The position numbers and the translations under genes were made by a program. Source: Azospirillum brasilense (lineage in GTDB: Bacteria > Pseudomonadota > Alphaproteobacteria > Azospirillales > Azospirillaceae). Taken from it: a stretch of DNA of 64,000 nucleotides. Where the stretch lies: NCBI RefSeq assembly GCF_007827795.1, contig NZ_VITI01000001.1:868001-932000 (forward strand), written 5' to 3'. Shown in pieces: positions 16,824-26,612 of this stretch. The notes under the pieces were generated by a model. That model was not told the DNA's origin and made no database searches. It saw only the letters and a program-made list of their open reading frames with translations. Every line of letters begins with the position of its first letter. The first letter of the stretch is position 1.

Positions 16824-17210
16824 ATGCCGGCCCACGTTCGCCCTGACGAGGTGACAACCGTCGTCCATGTGCTCGAGGCGTTTCGCAAGCTCGATCCCGA
16901 CCTGCCGATCCAGTACGCGCTGTCCTTCATGACGATCGCGCGGAACGAAGGGATTTCCATCGGCGAGCTTGCGGAACGTCTGGGCATCGCCCAATCCTCC
17001 GCGTCGCGCAACGTCGCGGCGCTCAGCCGCTGGCACAGCTTCGGGAAGGCCGGACTCGATCTCGTCCAGGCCCAGGAAGACCCGCGCGAACGCCGCCGCA
17101 AGATCGTCACGCTCACCGATACCGGCCGCGCCTTCCTCGAGGAACTGCGCGCCATCGTGAAGCCGACGGTCCACACCCCGTCCGAACCGCGCCGCGCCCG
17201 TTCGGCCTGA
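16824..17210 (+). CDS. MarR family winged-helix protein
   Basis: A 128-residue protein with the MarR core [20 protein letters not shown], recognition helix [15 protein letters not shown] and wing [19 protein letters not shown]. It lacks much of the C-terminal dimer helix seen in longer relatives. GGGGAGGG precedes the ATG. The start is close to a repeat-poor, gene-poor stretch, and no divergent target is seen. Its target is unknown; phage and plasmid-type members with this Asp-Leu-Pro-Ile-Gln start are common in Azospirillum-like genomes, which is recollection rather than a search result. Confidence 0.8.
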   Translation: MPAHVRPDEVTTVVHVLEAFRKLDPDLPIQYALSFMTIARNEGISIGELAERLGIAQSSASRNVAALSRWHSFGKAGLDLVQAQEDPRERRRKIVTLTDTGRAFLEELRAIVKPTVHTPSEPRRARSA

Positions 17211-17307
17211 CCTTACCTGTCCGTCCGTTGTGTTCGGTCCGCAGCGCTTGACCGGGGTGGCCCATCCTGCCACACCAGCCCCGGACCCACCGACGGACCC
17301 GCGCGCC

Positions 17308-17787
17308 ATGACCTCCTCCGCCTGCCCCTGCTGTTCGGGCCTTTCCTTCGAGACCTGCTGCGGCCCGATCCTGGCCGGCGCGCCCGCCGCGACGGCCGAG
17401 GCGCTGATGCGGTCGCGCTACACCGCCTTCGTGCGCCACGACCTCGACCATGTGGAGCGCACCCATGCGCCGGAGATCCGCGAGGACTTCAACCGCGCCG
17501 AGGCGGAGCGGGTGGCCGAGGAGTGCGACTGGCAGCGGCTCGACGTGCTGCGCGCGACGGAGGAAGGCGACGAGGGCACCGTCGAGTTCCTTATCCACTT
17601 CCGCCGCGACGGCCAGGACATGCGCCATCACGAGCGGGCGTCCTTCCGCCGTGTGGATGGCCAGTGGCTCTACAGCGCGGGCGAGGTGAACCCGAAGGGC
17701 GAGCCGCGCCGGGTCGTCAAGGTGGGCCGCAACGAGCCCTGCCCCTGCGGATCGGGGAAGAAGTTCAAGGCCTGCTGCGGCCGGTAG
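17308..17787 (+). CDS. YchJ family SEC-C metal-binding protein (UPF0225)
   Basis: A 159-residue protein with a cysteine cluster at both ends: [15 protein letters not shown] near the start and [17 protein letters not shown] at the end, the SEC-C zinc motif. Between them is the NTF2-like YchJ domain with [10 protein letters not shown]. The ATG at 17308 begins the protein directly before the first cluster, as in relatives; earlier frames add only unrelated residues. Function is not established. It is followed 22 bases later by another cysteine-cluster protein. Confidence 0.88.
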   Translation: MTSSACPCCSGLSFETCCGPILAGAPAATAEALMRSRYTAFVRHDLDHVERTHAPEIREDFNRAEAERVAEECDWQRLDVLRATEEGDEGTVEFLIHFRRDGQDMRHHERASFRRVDGQWLYSAGEVNPKGEPRRVVKVGRNEPCPCGSGKKFKACCGR

Positions 17788-17809
17788 AGGCCGGACGGGG
17801 ACCCGGACC

Positions 17810-18571
17810 ATGGAACCGCGCTTCGCCTGCACCGCCTGCGGAAAATGCTGCCACGGGCTGCTGCCGCTGACGCTCACGGACGCGGTGGCCCACGCCGTCC
17901 GCTTTCCGCTGGCGCTGGTCTGGACGGTGGTGCGGTCGAACGCGAAATCCTACGACCTCGCCACCCGGCTGGGCACGACCGTGCGCCTGCCCAACCGCAA
18001 GACGGTGGCGGTGCTGATCCAGCCCACCGCCTACCTGCCGAACCATTTTCCCTGCCCGGCGCTCCAGCCGGACAACCTCTGCGGCATCCACGCCGACAAG
18101 CCGTCGCGCTGCCGGACCATGCCCTTCTACCCCTACCGCGAGGAAAAGGATCAGGCCGACCTGCTCGTCCCGCGCAAGGGCTGGGAGTGCGACGTCTCGG
18201 CGGAGGCGCCGGTCGTCTACCGCAACCACGCCATCCTCGACCGCAAGGACTTCGACCGCGAGCGCGCCGAACTGCTGGAGCAGGCGCCGGTCATGCGCAC
18301 CTACGCCGACTATGTGCTGAAATACATGCCCTGGATCGTCAACGATCTGGCGAAGATGGCGACGGCCCCGGCGGGGGGGAAGCTGGTCACCAGCCTGTCC
18401 TCCTTCCTGACGGCGACCCGGCGGACCGACGCGCGGGAGCTGGCGGCGGCCCAGGCGCCGCTGATGCGAGCGATGGCCGAGCGCACCCGGACCGATCCGG
18501 CGCTGGCGGATTTCCACAGGAACTACGCGGGCTGGGCGAAGGAGATGGAGCGGCTGGCGCAGCGGGGGTGA
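17810..18571 (+). CDS. YkgJ family cysteine cluster protein
   Basis: A 253-residue protein with cysteines in FACTACGKCCHG at the N-terminus and later in FPCPALQPDNLCGIHADKPSRCR, the YkgJ (zinc/iron-chelating) pattern. Such proteins probably bind an Fe-S cluster or zinc, but no reaction is known. The region after about residue 150 (NHAILDRKDFDRERAELLEQ onward) is helical and not conserved in short YkgJ proteins. It is the second gene of a likely two-gene unit with ychJ and converges on pcp. Confidence 0.82.
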   Translation: MEPRFACTACGKCCHGLLPLTLTDAVAHAVRFPLALVWTVVRSNAKSYDLATRLGTTVRLPNRKTVAVLIQPTAYLPNHFPCPALQPDNLCGIHADKPSRCRTMPFYPYREEKDQADLLVPRKGWECDVSAEAPVVYRNHAILDRKDFDRERAELLEQAPVMRTYADYVLKYMPWIVNDLAKMATAPAGGKLVTSLSSFLTATRRTDARELAAAQAPLMRAMAERTRTDPALADFHRNYAGWAKEMERLAQRG

Positions 18572-18596
18572 CCGCTCCGTCGGCAGACAACAGGGT

Positions 18597-18683
18597 CTTC
18601 ACGGATTTCACAGACTTGGACACGGATTTCGCGGAATTTTTCTATCCGGTTCATCCGTGCCCAAATCCGCGAAATCCGTGAAG
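18597..18683. repeat. Compound inverted repeat with competing arms
   Basis: CTTCACGGATTTC (18597-18609) and CACGGATTTCGCGGA (18621-18635) are both perfectly complementary to overlapping parts of 18666-18683 (TCCGCGAAATCCGTGAAG). The direct repeats CACGGATTTC are 20 bases apart. The block sits in the gap between the convergent ykgJ-like and pcp genes. It looks like a dispersed intergenic repeat that can fold in two alternative ways, and may serve as a two-way terminator. Confidence 0.65.
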
Positions 18684-18700
18684 AATCCGCACTTCTTCAA

Positions 18701-19318
18701 TCAGGCGGCGATCCCCAGCCCCTGGCGCAGCAGCCCGACCAGCGCCCGCACCGCCCGTTCCTGCTGGTCCAGCGTCAGGCCGGAGCGGCCCGGCTGGTCG
18801 GCGACCTGCTCCGGCAGCGGCGGCAGGTGGACGAAGCCCATGGGTACGTCGAGGTCCGCCGTCTCGATCACGTGGCGGGCACGGTAGAACAGGTGGTTGC
18901 AGACGAAGCCGCCGGCATGGTCGCTGAAGGTCACCGGCAGGCCGGCGATGGCCAGCTCGCGGACCAGCGTGGGGACGGGCAGGGTGGAGCCGTAGGCGGT
19001 CGGCCCGTCCGGCTCGATGGCGTCGTCGGTGCGCACCACGCCCGCGTTGTCGGCCTGCTCGCTCTCGTCGCGGTTCCAGGCCAGCCGCTCGATCTTGATG
19101 TACTCGGAACCGGCGGCCAGCCCGAAGCACAGGGCGGCGGCGGGCCGGTGCTCCTCCAGCAGGGCGGCGAAGGCCGCGCCGCAGGCGTCGTATTCGACGG
19201 GCAGGACCGCGGTGACGACCCCCGGCTCGCCGGCCAGCCGCTCCATGAGGAGCGCCGTCGGGTTGACGGCGTGATCCCCGAAGGGCTGGAACCCGGTGAG
19301 CAGGATGGGAGCCGTCAC
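18701..19318 (-). CDS. pcp: Pyroglutamyl-peptidase I
   Basis: A 205-residue peptidase C15 that removes N-terminal pyroglutamate from peptides in the cytoplasm. The triad is visible: Glu77 in SEYIKIER, Cys140 in GGFVCNHLFY, His164 in MGFVHLP. The opening LLTGFQPFGDHAVNPT is the family signature. It is the last gene of a minus-strand run murJ-trpS-pcp with a 25-base gap from trpS. Confidence 0.93.
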   Translation of the reverse strand: MTAPILLTGFQPFGDHAVNPTALLMERLAGEPGVVTAVLPVEYDACGAAFAALLEEHRPAAALCFGLAAGSEYIKIERLAWNRDESEQADNAGVVRTDDAIEPDGPTAYGSTLPVPTLVRELAIAGLPVTFSDHAGGFVCNHLFYRARHVIETADLDVPMGFVHLPPLPEQVADQPGRSGLTLDQQERAVRALVGLLRQGLGIAA

Positions 19319-19343
19319 GGCGGACGCCTTTCGGTCGGGGTGG

Positions 19344-20342
19344 TCAGGGACGCAGAAGGCCGATGATGTCCTTCACGCCGTTCAGGTTCGTCTCGGCGAT
19401 GGCCGCCGCGCGCTCGCCGCCCCGGCGCAGCAGGCGGTCGATCTCCGCCTTGTCGTCGAGAAGCTCCTTCATGCGGGTGGTCATCGGGGCCAGCTTGGCG
19501 ACCGACAGATCGACCAGCGCCGCCTTGAAGCCGGAGAACTGGGCGCCCGCGAACTGCTGCACCGTCTGCTCGCGCGTCTGGCCGGACAGGGCGGCGTAGA
19601 TGGTCACGAGGTTCTCGGCCTCCGGACGCTTCTCCAGGTCGGCGACGGTGTCCGGCAGCGGCTCCGGATCGGTCTTGGCCTTGCGGATCTTCGTCGCGAT
19701 GGTGTCGGCGTCGTCGGTCATGTTGATGCGCGAATATTCGGATTCGTCCGACTTGCTCATCTTCTTGGTGCCGTCGCGCAAGCTCATCACGCGCGTCGCC
19801 TCGCCGAGGATCTGCGGCTCGGGCAGCGGGAAATACTCGGTGTCGTAGCGGCGGTTGAAGGCGCCGGCGATGTCGCGGGCCAGCTCCAGATGCTGCTTCT
19901 GGTCCTCGCCCACCGGGACGTGGGTGGCCTTGTAGAGCAGGATGTCCGCAGCCATCAGCACCGGGTAGGAGTAGAGGCCGAGGTTCGCCATGTCCTTCTG
20001 CTTGCCGGCCTTCTCCTTGAACTGCGTCATGCGGTTCAGCCAGCCGAGCGGCGTGTGGCAGGAGAGAATCCAGGCCAGCTCCGAATGGGCCGGGACGAAG
20101 GACTGGTTGAAAAGGATGTTCTTCTCCGGGTCGATGCCGGCGGCGATGTAGGCCGCGGTGACCTCGCGGATGTTGTTGCGCAGGACCTCCGCGTCCTGGT
20201 CGATGGTCAGCGCGTGCAGGTCGACGACGCAGAAGATGCACTCGTAGCTGTTCTGCAGCTCGACCCAGTTGCGCAGCGCCCCCAGATAGTTGCCGAGGTG
20301 AAGCTGCCGGGTCGGCTGCATGCCGGAGAAGATGCGGTTCAC
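19344..20342 (-). CDS. trpS: Tryptophanyl-tRNA synthetase
   Basis: A 332-residue class I synthetase. The HIGH-type motif reads HLGN (15-18) after SGMQPTRQ, and the KMSKS loop is intact in [15 protein letters not shown]. It charges tRNA-Trp. Length is normal for the bacterial enzyme. It lies 61 bases after murJ in the same direction, an order seen in many alphaproteobacteria. Confidence 0.97.
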   Translation of the reverse strand: MNRIFSGMQPTRQLHLGNYLGALRNWVELQNSYECIFCVVDLHALTIDQDAEVLRNNIREVTAAYIAAGIDPEKNILFNQSFVPAHSELAWILSCHTPLGWLNRMTQFKEKAGKQKDMANLGLYSYPVLMAADILLYKATHVPVGEDQKQHLELARDIAGAFNRRYDTEYFPLPEPQILGEATRVMSLRDGTKKMSKSDESEYSRINMTDDADTIATKIRKAKTDPEPLPDTVADLEKRPEAENLVTIYAALSGQTREQTVQQFAGAQFSGFKAALVDLSVAKLAPMTTRMKELLDDKAEIDRLLRRGGERAAAIAETNLNGVKDIIGLLRP

Positions 20343-20403
20343 GGGAGGACTCTCGCTCGAAACTTCTGGAAGGCGGCTGTTATCGCCCCGGAACCGGGCG
20401 GGG

Positions 20404-21978
20404 TCAAGACGCGGGCGGCTCCAATTCCGGGGTGTCCTTGCGCAGGAAGCCCTTCAGGTCGGCGAGATCGGTGGCGCCGGTCAGTTGCGCCAGCGTCCCG
20501 AACACCGCCACGCCGCCGCCGACCAGCAGGGCCAGCGCCCCGAAGCGGATCAGGGTGGACGCGGCCTCCAGCCCCGGCGCCAGCAGCGCCGCGCCGGCCA
20601 GCAGCGCCGCCCCCATGCCCAGCGCCGCCGCGGCGATGCGCGGCGCGCGGCCCAGGAAGCGCCCGTCCAGCTGCAGGAATCCCCGGCGGTGCAGCGCATG
20701 GGCCAGCAAGGCGAGGTTCAACCAAGCGGTCAGCCCGGTCGCCAGCGCGATCCCGACATGCCCCAGCACCGGCATCAGCGCGATCCCCAGCGCCAGATTG
20801 GCGAGGGTCACCACCACGGCGACGCGCACCGGGGTCGCCGTGTCCTGGCGGGCGAAGAAGGCGGCGTTCAGCGCCTTGACGATCACATGGGCGGGGATGC
20901 CGATGGCGTAGGCGGCCAGCGCCCAGGCGGTCGCCTGCGCCTCCGCCGGGCCGAAGGCGCCGCGTTCGAACAGCACCGACACGATGGGCGCCCCGGCGAC
21001 ACCCAGGGCCACCGCCGCCGGCAGGCCGAGCAGCAGGCTGAACTCCAGGGCGCGGCTGAGGTAATGGCGGACCATCCGCTCGTCCCCCGCCGCGGCGTGG
21101 CGGGCGAGCACGGGCAGCAGCGCGGTGCCGATGGCGATGCCGATGACGCCCAGCGGCATCTGGTTCAGCCGATCGGCGTAATAGAGGAAGGACACCGCGC
21201 CCGACGGCAGCAGCGAGGCCAGAACGACGTTCAGGAACAGGTTGATCTGCATGACCCCGGCGCCGATGGCTCCCGGCCCGACCAGCCGGAACAGGCGGCG
21301 CATCCCTTCGGTCATCCGCGGCCGGCTCAGGCGCAGCGTCACCCCCGCCGCCCGGCAGGCCCAGCCCATCCAGACCAGCTGCACGACGCCCGACAGCGTC
21401 ACCGCCGCGGCCATCGCCCGCCCCGGCTCCAGCCCCAGCCGCGGCGCGGTCAGCAGCGCGGCGATCAGCGTCAGGTTGAAGGCGATGGGGGCGGCGGCGA
21501 AGGGGCCGAAGCGGTCCAGCGCGTTCAGCACGCCGCCCAGCAGCGCCACCAGCGAAATCAGCGTCAGATAGGGAAAGGTCAGCCGCGCCATGTCGACGGC
21601 CAGCGCGAACTTCGCCGGCTCGTCCACGAAACCCGGCGCCAGGGCGTGCATCAGCGCGGGCATCGCCAGGATGGCCAGGGCGGTGAAGGGCAGCAGCACG
21701 CACAGCAGGATGGCCAGCGCCTGCTCGGCGAAGGCCACCGCGGCGGCGCGGCCGTTGCGCTGAAGCTCCGCCGCGAACAGCGGGACGAAGGCGACGCTGA
21801 AGGCCCCCTCCGCGAACAGGCGGCGGAAGAAGTTCGGCAGCTTCAGCGCGACGAAGAAGGCGTCGGCCACCGGTCCGGCGCCGAGCACCGCCGCGGTCAG
21901 AATGTCGCGGGCGAAGCCGGCCAGCCGGCTCAGCAGGGTCAGGCCGCCGACGGTGGCGATGGCGCGGGCGAAACTCAT
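20404..21978 (-). CDS. murJ: Lipid II flippase
   Basis: A 524-residue membrane protein of the MurJ/MviN family with about fourteen hydrophobic segments. The start [25 protein letters not shown] and the segment [34 protein letters not shown] are strongly conserved MurJ features. It moves the peptidoglycan precursor lipid II across the inner membrane. The ATG at 21976-21978 gives the usual start; a longer frame adds only residues not seen in the family. It is divergent from a hybrid histidine kinase. Confidence 0.95.
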   Translation of the reverse strand: MSFARAIATVGGLTLLSRLAGFARDILTAAVLGAGPVADAFFVALKLPNFFRRLFAEGAFSVAFVPLFAAELQRNGRAAAVAFAEQALAILLCVLLPFTALAILAMPALMHALAPGFVDEPAKFALAVDMARLTFPYLTLISLVALLGGVLNALDRFGPFAAAPIAFNLTLIAALLTAPRLGLEPGRAMAAAVTLSGVVQLVWMGWACRAAGVTLRLSRPRMTEGMRRLFRLVGPGAIGAGVMQINLFLNVVLASLLPSGAVSFLYYADRLNQMPLGVIGIAIGTALLPVLARHAAAGDERMVRHYLSRALEFSLLLGLPAAVALGVAGAPIVSVLFERGAFGPAEAQATAWALAAYAIGIPAHVIVKALNAAFFARQDTATPVRVAVVVTLANLALGIALMPVLGHVGIALATGLTAWLNLALLAHALHRRGFLQLDGRFLGRAPRIAAAALGMGAALLAGAALLAPGLEAASTLIRFGALALLVGGGVAVFGTLAQLTGATDLADLKGFLRKDTPELEPPAS

Positions 21979-22040
21979 CCGCCAAAGGCCCGGTTGGCCG
22001 CCCAACTCCGCGCCGACCGGTGCAGAAAACCCGCAAAAGT

Positions 22041-22067
22041 TTGATTATCCTCTACTTTTTGTATCAT
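22041..22067 (+). promoter_or_regulatory. Candidate promoter of the hybrid kinase gene
   Basis: TTGATT (22041-22046) and TATCAT (22062-22067) with a 15-base spacer lie in a locally AT-rich stretch of the 134-base gap between the murJ and kinase starts. The transcript would begin near 22075, before the ribosome-binding GGAGGAG at 22091. Confidence 0.35.
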
Positions 22068-22112
22068 TGGTCGCTGGCTTGTCCATTGAAGGAGGAGTGC
22101 GGCTGGCGCATA

Positions 22113-24683
22113 ATGCCCGTTAGGCAGTGTTTGAGGTCGGCAGTGCGACGATGGATCGCTTTTCCGCGGGGGATGGAGGCCCGTCTCGTTCTTCCCGCCG
22201 TCGCGGTCGCCGTCGCCATCGCGGCGCTGTGGTGGACGCTGCTGAGCCGCATCGACCGCGAGGAACGCTTCCTCGACCAGACGACCCGCCAGCACACCGC
22301 GGCGATGGCGCAGCTGGTCGAGGAACAGGCCATCGCCACCTTCCGCCGGCTGGACGATCTTCTGATCGACGTCGCCTCCCATGTCGAAAAGGACATTCCG
22401 CTCCTGATTCCCACCCGGCGGTCGTTCGAGGAAGGCTTGGCCGCCTCCATCCGGATTTACGACGCGAACAGCTGGCTGTCCATGGGCTTGGGACGGACCA
22501 CCACCCGCAATCCGGTGCTGGAGTGGGAGGAGTTCGCCCGGCACAAGTCCGGCGCCCATCGGAAGGGGAACCAGAAGGGCTTCGTCATCGGCCTGCCCTT
22601 CGTCAGTCCGGGCACGTCGGACGTGTTCATCCCGGTGTCGCGCCGGCTGGAGGGTGCGGACGGGACGTTCCGCGGCGTCGCCGTGATCGACGTCCCGGCG
22701 GAGATCTTCTCCCGCTTCTATGGCCGGTTGGACCTGCCGCGCGACAGCTCGGTCGCCATCGCCCGCGCGGACGGCCCCCTGTTGGCCCGTCAGGCCCTTC
22801 AGGATCAGGTGTTCGGGCGCAGCTTCCGCGGCTCCGGCCTCTGGCCGGAGGCCGGCAGCGGAACCGTCCGGCACCATCGCGTCGTCAGCCCGGTGGACGG
22901 GGTGGAGCGCATCTACGCCTTCCGCGCCTCCGCCGACTACCCGCTCATGACGGTGGTCGGCGAGTCGGTGGAGACGGTGTTCGGCGCGTGGCGGCAGAAC
23001 CGTTTCTATTCCATCATCTGGGCCGCCGCCACCACCGCGGTGATCCTGCTGTTCACCACCGCCTTCCTGGTGGAGCTTCAGCGCCGCCGCCACGGCGACC
23101 GGGCGCTGCGCATCCGCAACCGCGCCATGGAATGGAGCGGCGACGGCATCCTGATCGCCGACGCCACCCGGCCCGGCTCGCCGGTGGTCTACACCAACCC
23201 GGCCTTCGCCCGGCTGATGGGGATCGGTCCGGGCGCCGCCGACGGGCGCGCCGTGCGGGAGGTGCTGGCCGGACTGATGGGGGATGAGACGGGCCTGTTC
23301 CCGCTGTGCGACGGCGCCGAGGACGCCGGGGACATGCGGGCGGAATTCCTGCGTCCAGGCGCGGGTCTGGAAGGCGATGCGCCGGAGGTCTGGCTGGAGC
23401 TGCGCGCTTCGCCGGTGCGCGGCGCCGGCGGGAGGCTGGTCAGCGTGATCGCCACCGTCCGCGACATCACCGAGCACAAGACCGCCCAGGCCGCGCTGGC
23501 CGAGGCGCGTCGGGAGGCCGACCGCGCCAACATCGGCAAGTCGAAGTTCCTGGCGGCGGCCAGCCACGACCTGCGCCAGCCCGTGCAGTCGCTGATGCTG
23601 CTGATGGAGGCGCTGTCCACCCGCGCCACCGACCCCGCCATGCGCAAGATCCTGACCACCATGGACCGCGCGCTGGGCGCCCTGAAGATGCTGCTCGACG
23701 GGCTGCTGGACGTGTCGCGGCTGGAGGCCGGGGCGGTGGAGCCGAAGCGCACGGCCTTCCCGGTGACGGAGCTTCTGGACCGCATCGCCGCCAACAGCCG
23801 TCCGGTGGCGGTGCGCAAGGGGCTGCTGCTGCACATCATGCCCTGCGGCGCCCATGTGGACAGCGACCCGATGCTGCTCGGCCGCATCCTTCAGAACCTC
23901 GTGGAGAACGCGCTGCGCTACACCAACCGCGGGCGCATCCTGGTCGGCTGCCGGCGGCGCGGCGCGGTGCTGCGGATCGAGGTGTGGGACACCGGCATCG
24001 GCATCCCGACCGACCGGCAGGAGGACATTTTCCAGGAGTTCGTGCAGGTCGGGAACGCCAGCCGCGACCGCGACCAGGGGTTGGGCCTCGGGCTCGCCGT
24101 GGTGCGCCGGCTCGCCGGCATGCTGAACCACCCGGTCAGCCTGCGCTCCGAACCGGGGCGCGGATCGGTCTTCCGGGTGGAGGTGCCGCTCGCCGATCCT
24201 CCCGCTCCGGCCGAGACGCTGCCGGAAGACTTCCCCGTGACCGCCCGCATGCGGGCCGGTGCCCGCGTGCTGGTGGTCGAGGACGACCCCATCGTCCGCG
24301 AGGGGCTGTGCGCGATGATCCAGCAATGGGGACATGAGGTGCATCCCGCCGGCAGCTTCGGCGAGGCGGTGGAGGTGCTGCGCCGCCACCCCGATCCGGA
24401 CGTGATCGTCGCCGATTACCGGCTGGGCGAGGGGCACACCGGCACCGAGACCATCCGCGAGGTGCGGCGCCGGTCGAAACGCCCGATCCCCGGCATCCTG
24501 GTGACCGGCGACACCACCCCCGAGCGTCTGGCCGAGGCCGAGGCCGGCAAGTTCAGCATCCTGCACAAGCCCGTCCTGGCCGACGATCTGCGCCGGGCCA
24601 TCGCCCTGGCTCTGGCTCCGACGGCCCTGGCTCCGGACACCCAGGCGCCCCCTGACGTCGCGCAACGCGAACTGGTCGACTGA
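22113..24683 (+). CDS. Hybrid sensor histidine kinase/response regulator with periplasmic sensor and PAS domain
   Basis: An 856-residue protein. Order: membrane segment (26-45), periplasmic Cache-like sensor (about 50-298), second membrane segment (300-320), PAS (about 335-455), HisKA with His485 in AASHDLRQP, HATPase with NLVENALRYTN, DTGIGIP and QGLGLGLAVV, and a C-terminal receiver with Asp768 in VIVADYRLG. The receiver has the extra-loop style seen after SHDLRQP kinases. ATG 22113 is preferred over an upstream GTG frame that would run into the murJ promoter; GGAGGAG lies 13-20 bases before it. No partner regulator is adjacent; the signal is unknown. Confidence 0.88.
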   Translation: MPVRQCLRSAVRRWIAFPRGMEARLVLPAVAVAVAIAALWWTLLSRIDREERFLDQTTRQHTAAMAQLVEEQAIATFRRLDDLLIDVASHVEKDIPLLIPTRRSFEEGLAASIRIYDANSWLSMGLGRTTTRNPVLEWEEFARHKSGAHRKGNQKGFVIGLPFVSPGTSDVFIPVSRRLEGADGTFRGVAVIDVPAEIFSRFYGRLDLPRDSSVAIARADGPLLARQALQDQVFGRSFRGSGLWPEAGSGTVRHHRVVSPVDGVERIYAFRASADYPLMTVVGESVETVFGAWRQNRFYSIIWAAATTAVILLFTTAFLVELQRRRHGDRALRIRNRAMEWSGDGILIADATRPGSPVVYTNPAFARLMGIGPGAADGRAVREVLAGLMGDETGLFPLCDGAEDAGDMRAEFLRPGAGLEGDAPEVWLELRASPVRGAGGRLVSVIATVRDITEHKTAQAALAEARREADRANIGKSKFLAAASHDLRQPVQSLMLLMEALSTRATDPAMRKILTTMDRALGALKMLLDGLLDVSRLEAGAVEPKRTAFPVTELLDRIAANSRPVAVRKGLLLHIMPCGAHVDSDPMLLGRILQNLVENALRYTNRGRILVGCRRRGAVLRIEVWDTGIGIPTDRQEDIFQEFVQVGNASRDRDQGLGLGLAVVRRLAGMLNHPVSLRSEPGRGSVFRVEVPLADPPAPAETLPEDFPVTARMRAGARVLVVEDDPIVREGLCAMIQQWGHEVHPAGSFGEAVEVLRRHPDPDVIVADYRLGEGHTGTETIREVRRRSKRPIPGILVTGDTTPERLAEAEAGKFSILHKPVLADDLRRAIALALAPTALAPDTQAPPDVAQRELVD

Positions 24684-24865
24684 GCCGGTCCACCGCCATC
24701 CCGATGGCCGTGTCATGCGCCGGGCGTGCGGCAGCCTGTGCCTGTTTGCCCATTGCGCCGAACCCGTCCCTTTGCTTGTTTGCCTGTTTCGGAGGCGGCG
24801 TCCGCGGTCTCCGACCCGAAAGCGTTCGATAAAAAGAACCCGTTCCCGGAGAGAGGAATCCACCC

Positions 24866-25978
24866 ATGATCCGTGCGAAGCTGGCTGTGACCGCCGCCGC
24901 CGTCGCCTTGGGGGCCGGCCTGTGGGCCGGGGCCGCCCAGGCCGACATCACCATCGCGCTGGCCGGTCCGATGACCGGCGCCGCCGCCGCCTATGGCGAG
25001 CAGACCCGCGCCGGCGTCGAGGCCGCCGTGGCCGACATCAACGCCAAGGGCGGGCTGCTGGGCCAGAAGCTGGTCCTGACCATCGCCGACGACGCCTGCG
25101 ACGCCAAGCAGGCGGTGGCCGCCGCCAACAAGCTGGTCGGCCAGAACGTCGCCGCGGTGATCGGCCATGTCTGCTCCGGCGCCTCGATCGCCGCCTCCAA
25201 CGTTTATGGCGAGGAGGGGATCGTGATGATCTCCCCCACCGCGACCAGCCCGCAGCTCACCGACCGCGGCCTGAAGAACGTCTTCCGCGTCTGCGGCCGC
25301 GACGACCAGCAGGGCGAAGTGGCGGCCAAGCTGATCGCCGACCGCTACAAGGGCAAGAAGGTCGCCATCGTCCACGACAAGCAGGCCTACGGCCAGGGCC
25401 TCGCCGACGACGTGAAGCGCCGCCTGAACGCCGCCGGCATCACCGAGGCCGCTTTCACCAGCATCACCGCCGGCGAGAAGGACTATTCCGCCCTCGTCAC
25501 CCGGCTGAAGTCGGACGGGGTGGACGTGCTCTACTACGGCGGCTACGACCAGGAGCTGGGCCTGATCGCCCGCCAGGCGGCGGACCAGCAGTTCCGCCCG
25601 CAGATCATCGGCGCCGACGGCATCCAGCCGCAGTCCTACTGGAACATCGCGGGTGACACGGCGGAAGGCACGCTGTTCACCTTCTCCCCCGACCCGCAGC
25701 GCAACCCCGCCGCCAAGCCGGTGGTGGAGGCCCTGCAGGCCAAGAACATCCGCACCGACGGCTTCACCCTGTTCGCCTACGCGGCGGTGCAGACCTACGC
25801 CGAGGCCGTGCAGAAGGCCAACAGCGCCAAGTCCGACGCCGTGGCGAAGGCGCTGCGCGCCGGCCCGTCCTTCGACACGGTGGTCGGGTCGCTGTCCTTC
25901 GACGACAAGGGCGACCTGAAGCAGCCGGGCTACGTGTTCTGGGCCTGGAAAAACGGCGAGAAGGTCCAGGTGGACTGA
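24866..25978 (+). CDS. Branched-chain amino acid-type ABC transporter substrate-binding protein
   Basis: A 370-residue periplasmic binding protein of the LivJ/LivK (peripla_BP_6) family. The signal peptide ends near AAQA-DI (residue 27). The mature start ITIALAGPMTGAAAAYGEQ and the VIGHVCSGASIAAS ligand loop are typical, and the C-terminal YVFWAWKNGEKVQVD closes the fold. It captures leucine-type amino acids or amides. No permease or ATPase genes lie next to it, so the membrane part is elsewhere. A good AGAGAGGAAT precedes the ATG and a strong terminator follows. Confidence 0.9.
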   Translation: MIRAKLAVTAAAVALGAGLWAGAAQADITIALAGPMTGAAAAYGEQTRAGVEAAVADINAKGGLLGQKLVLTIADDACDAKQAVAAANKLVGQNVAAVIGHVCSGASIAASNVYGEEGIVMISPTATSPQLTDRGLKNVFRVCGRDDQQGEVAAKLIADRYKGKKVAIVHDKQAYGQGLADDVKRRLNAAGITEAAFTSITAGEKDYSALVTRLKSDGVDVLYYGGYDQELGLIARQAADQQFRPQIIGADGIQPQSYWNIAGDTAEGTLFTFSPDPQRNPAAKPVVEALQAKNIRTDGFTLFAYAAVQTYAEAVQKANSAKSDAVAKALRAGPSFDTVVGSLSFDDKGDLKQPGYVFWAWKNGEKVQVD

Positions 25979-26007
25979 GTCGATCCGGCCGATTCGGCGG
26001 AAGGGAA

Positions 26008-26035
26008 GGCGGGGCCGCGGTGCCCCGCCTTTTTT
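26008..26035 (+). terminator. Intrinsic terminator after the amino acid binding protein gene
   Basis: GGCGGGGC (26008-26015), loop CGCGGT, GCCCCGCC (26022-26029), then six T. A perfect 8-bp stem; it separates the binding-protein transcript from the replication region that begins 20 bases later. Confidence 0.9.
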
Positions 26036-26056
26036 CTGTCCGGCGGATTCCCGGAT

Positions 26057-26073
26057 GGTCGGCGATTGCCAAA
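26057..26073 (+). repeat. Iteron copy 1 (distal)
   Basis: GGTCGGCGATTGCCAAA, identical over its core to the copies upstream of repA, about 600 bases beyond the repA stop. A GATTC (GANTC) site at 26046-26050 lies just before it. With iterons 2 and 3 it marks the far edge of the replication region. Confidence 0.85.
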
Positions 26074-26164
26074 GGCCGGATGAGAACCTTTTCCCCGTCC
26101 CGGTGTTTGCGCTGGGGTAACCACACACCGCCAACCAACACCGCCAATGGGCAGGGAGGCCGCG

Positions 26165-26566
26165 ATGCATCGTCACGCCGGACGCCGTTCGCGCAATCGC
26201 AGGACCGCCGGAATCATCCTGTGCGCCGGCTTTCTCGGCCTCGGCGCCTGCGCCTCGCTGGCGCCGCCGCGCAGCGCGGAGCCCGCGCCCGGAGCGGTGG
26301 AGGCGCTGAACGGCATGGTGAAGGGAGCCTGCAACCGTCCCGTCGCCTCCGTCCTGGCCGGGGAGGGGATTCCGGTCGGGCAGTTCCGGGCCGCGATCTA
26401 CAGCGAGCAGCGCACCGGGCCGAGCGCGCGGGTGTCGCAGTACGAGATGTGGCTCTATCCGCGCGACAAGGCCGGCGTCCTCATCATCAAGATGGACGAG
26501 ACCTGCCGCCCCATGCAGGTCTACACGCGGGATGGCGGCAATGTGCAGGCCTTCAAGGCGGGATAG
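26165..26566 (+). CDS. Small lipoprotein of unknown function
   Basis: A 133-residue protein with a lipoprotein signal: basic start MHRHAGRRSRNRR, hydrophobic IILCAGFLGLG and lipobox ending at Cys29 (LGLGAC). The rest (EALNGMVKGACNRPVASVLAG, FRAAIYSEQRTG, YEMWLYPRDKAGVLIIKMDE) resembles no family I know. GGGAGGC precedes the ATG at 26165; the ATG at 26147 has no such site. It lies between iteron 1 and iterons 2-3 and points toward the converging repA gene, so its transcription may run into the replication region. A weak hairpin with T5 (26566-26590) follows. Confidence 0.7.
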   Translation: MHRHAGRRSRNRRTAGIILCAGFLGLGACASLAPPRSAEPAPGAVEALNGMVKGACNRPVASVLAGEGIPVGQFRAAIYSEQRTGPSARVSQYEMWLYPRDKAGVLIIKMDETCRPMQVYTRDGGNVQAFKAG

Positions 26567-26612
26567 GCGAAGCTCCGCTTGCCCGTTTTTGGGACGCTGA
26601 AGCTTCGGCCTC

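Noticed and set aside
16646..16846. A 66-codon frame (MCVFLGFCGRSVF...) before the MarR gene
   Set aside because: It overlaps the MarR start and the other short frame; only the AGAGGAAGCC before it speaks for it. Kept as a remark, not as a gene.
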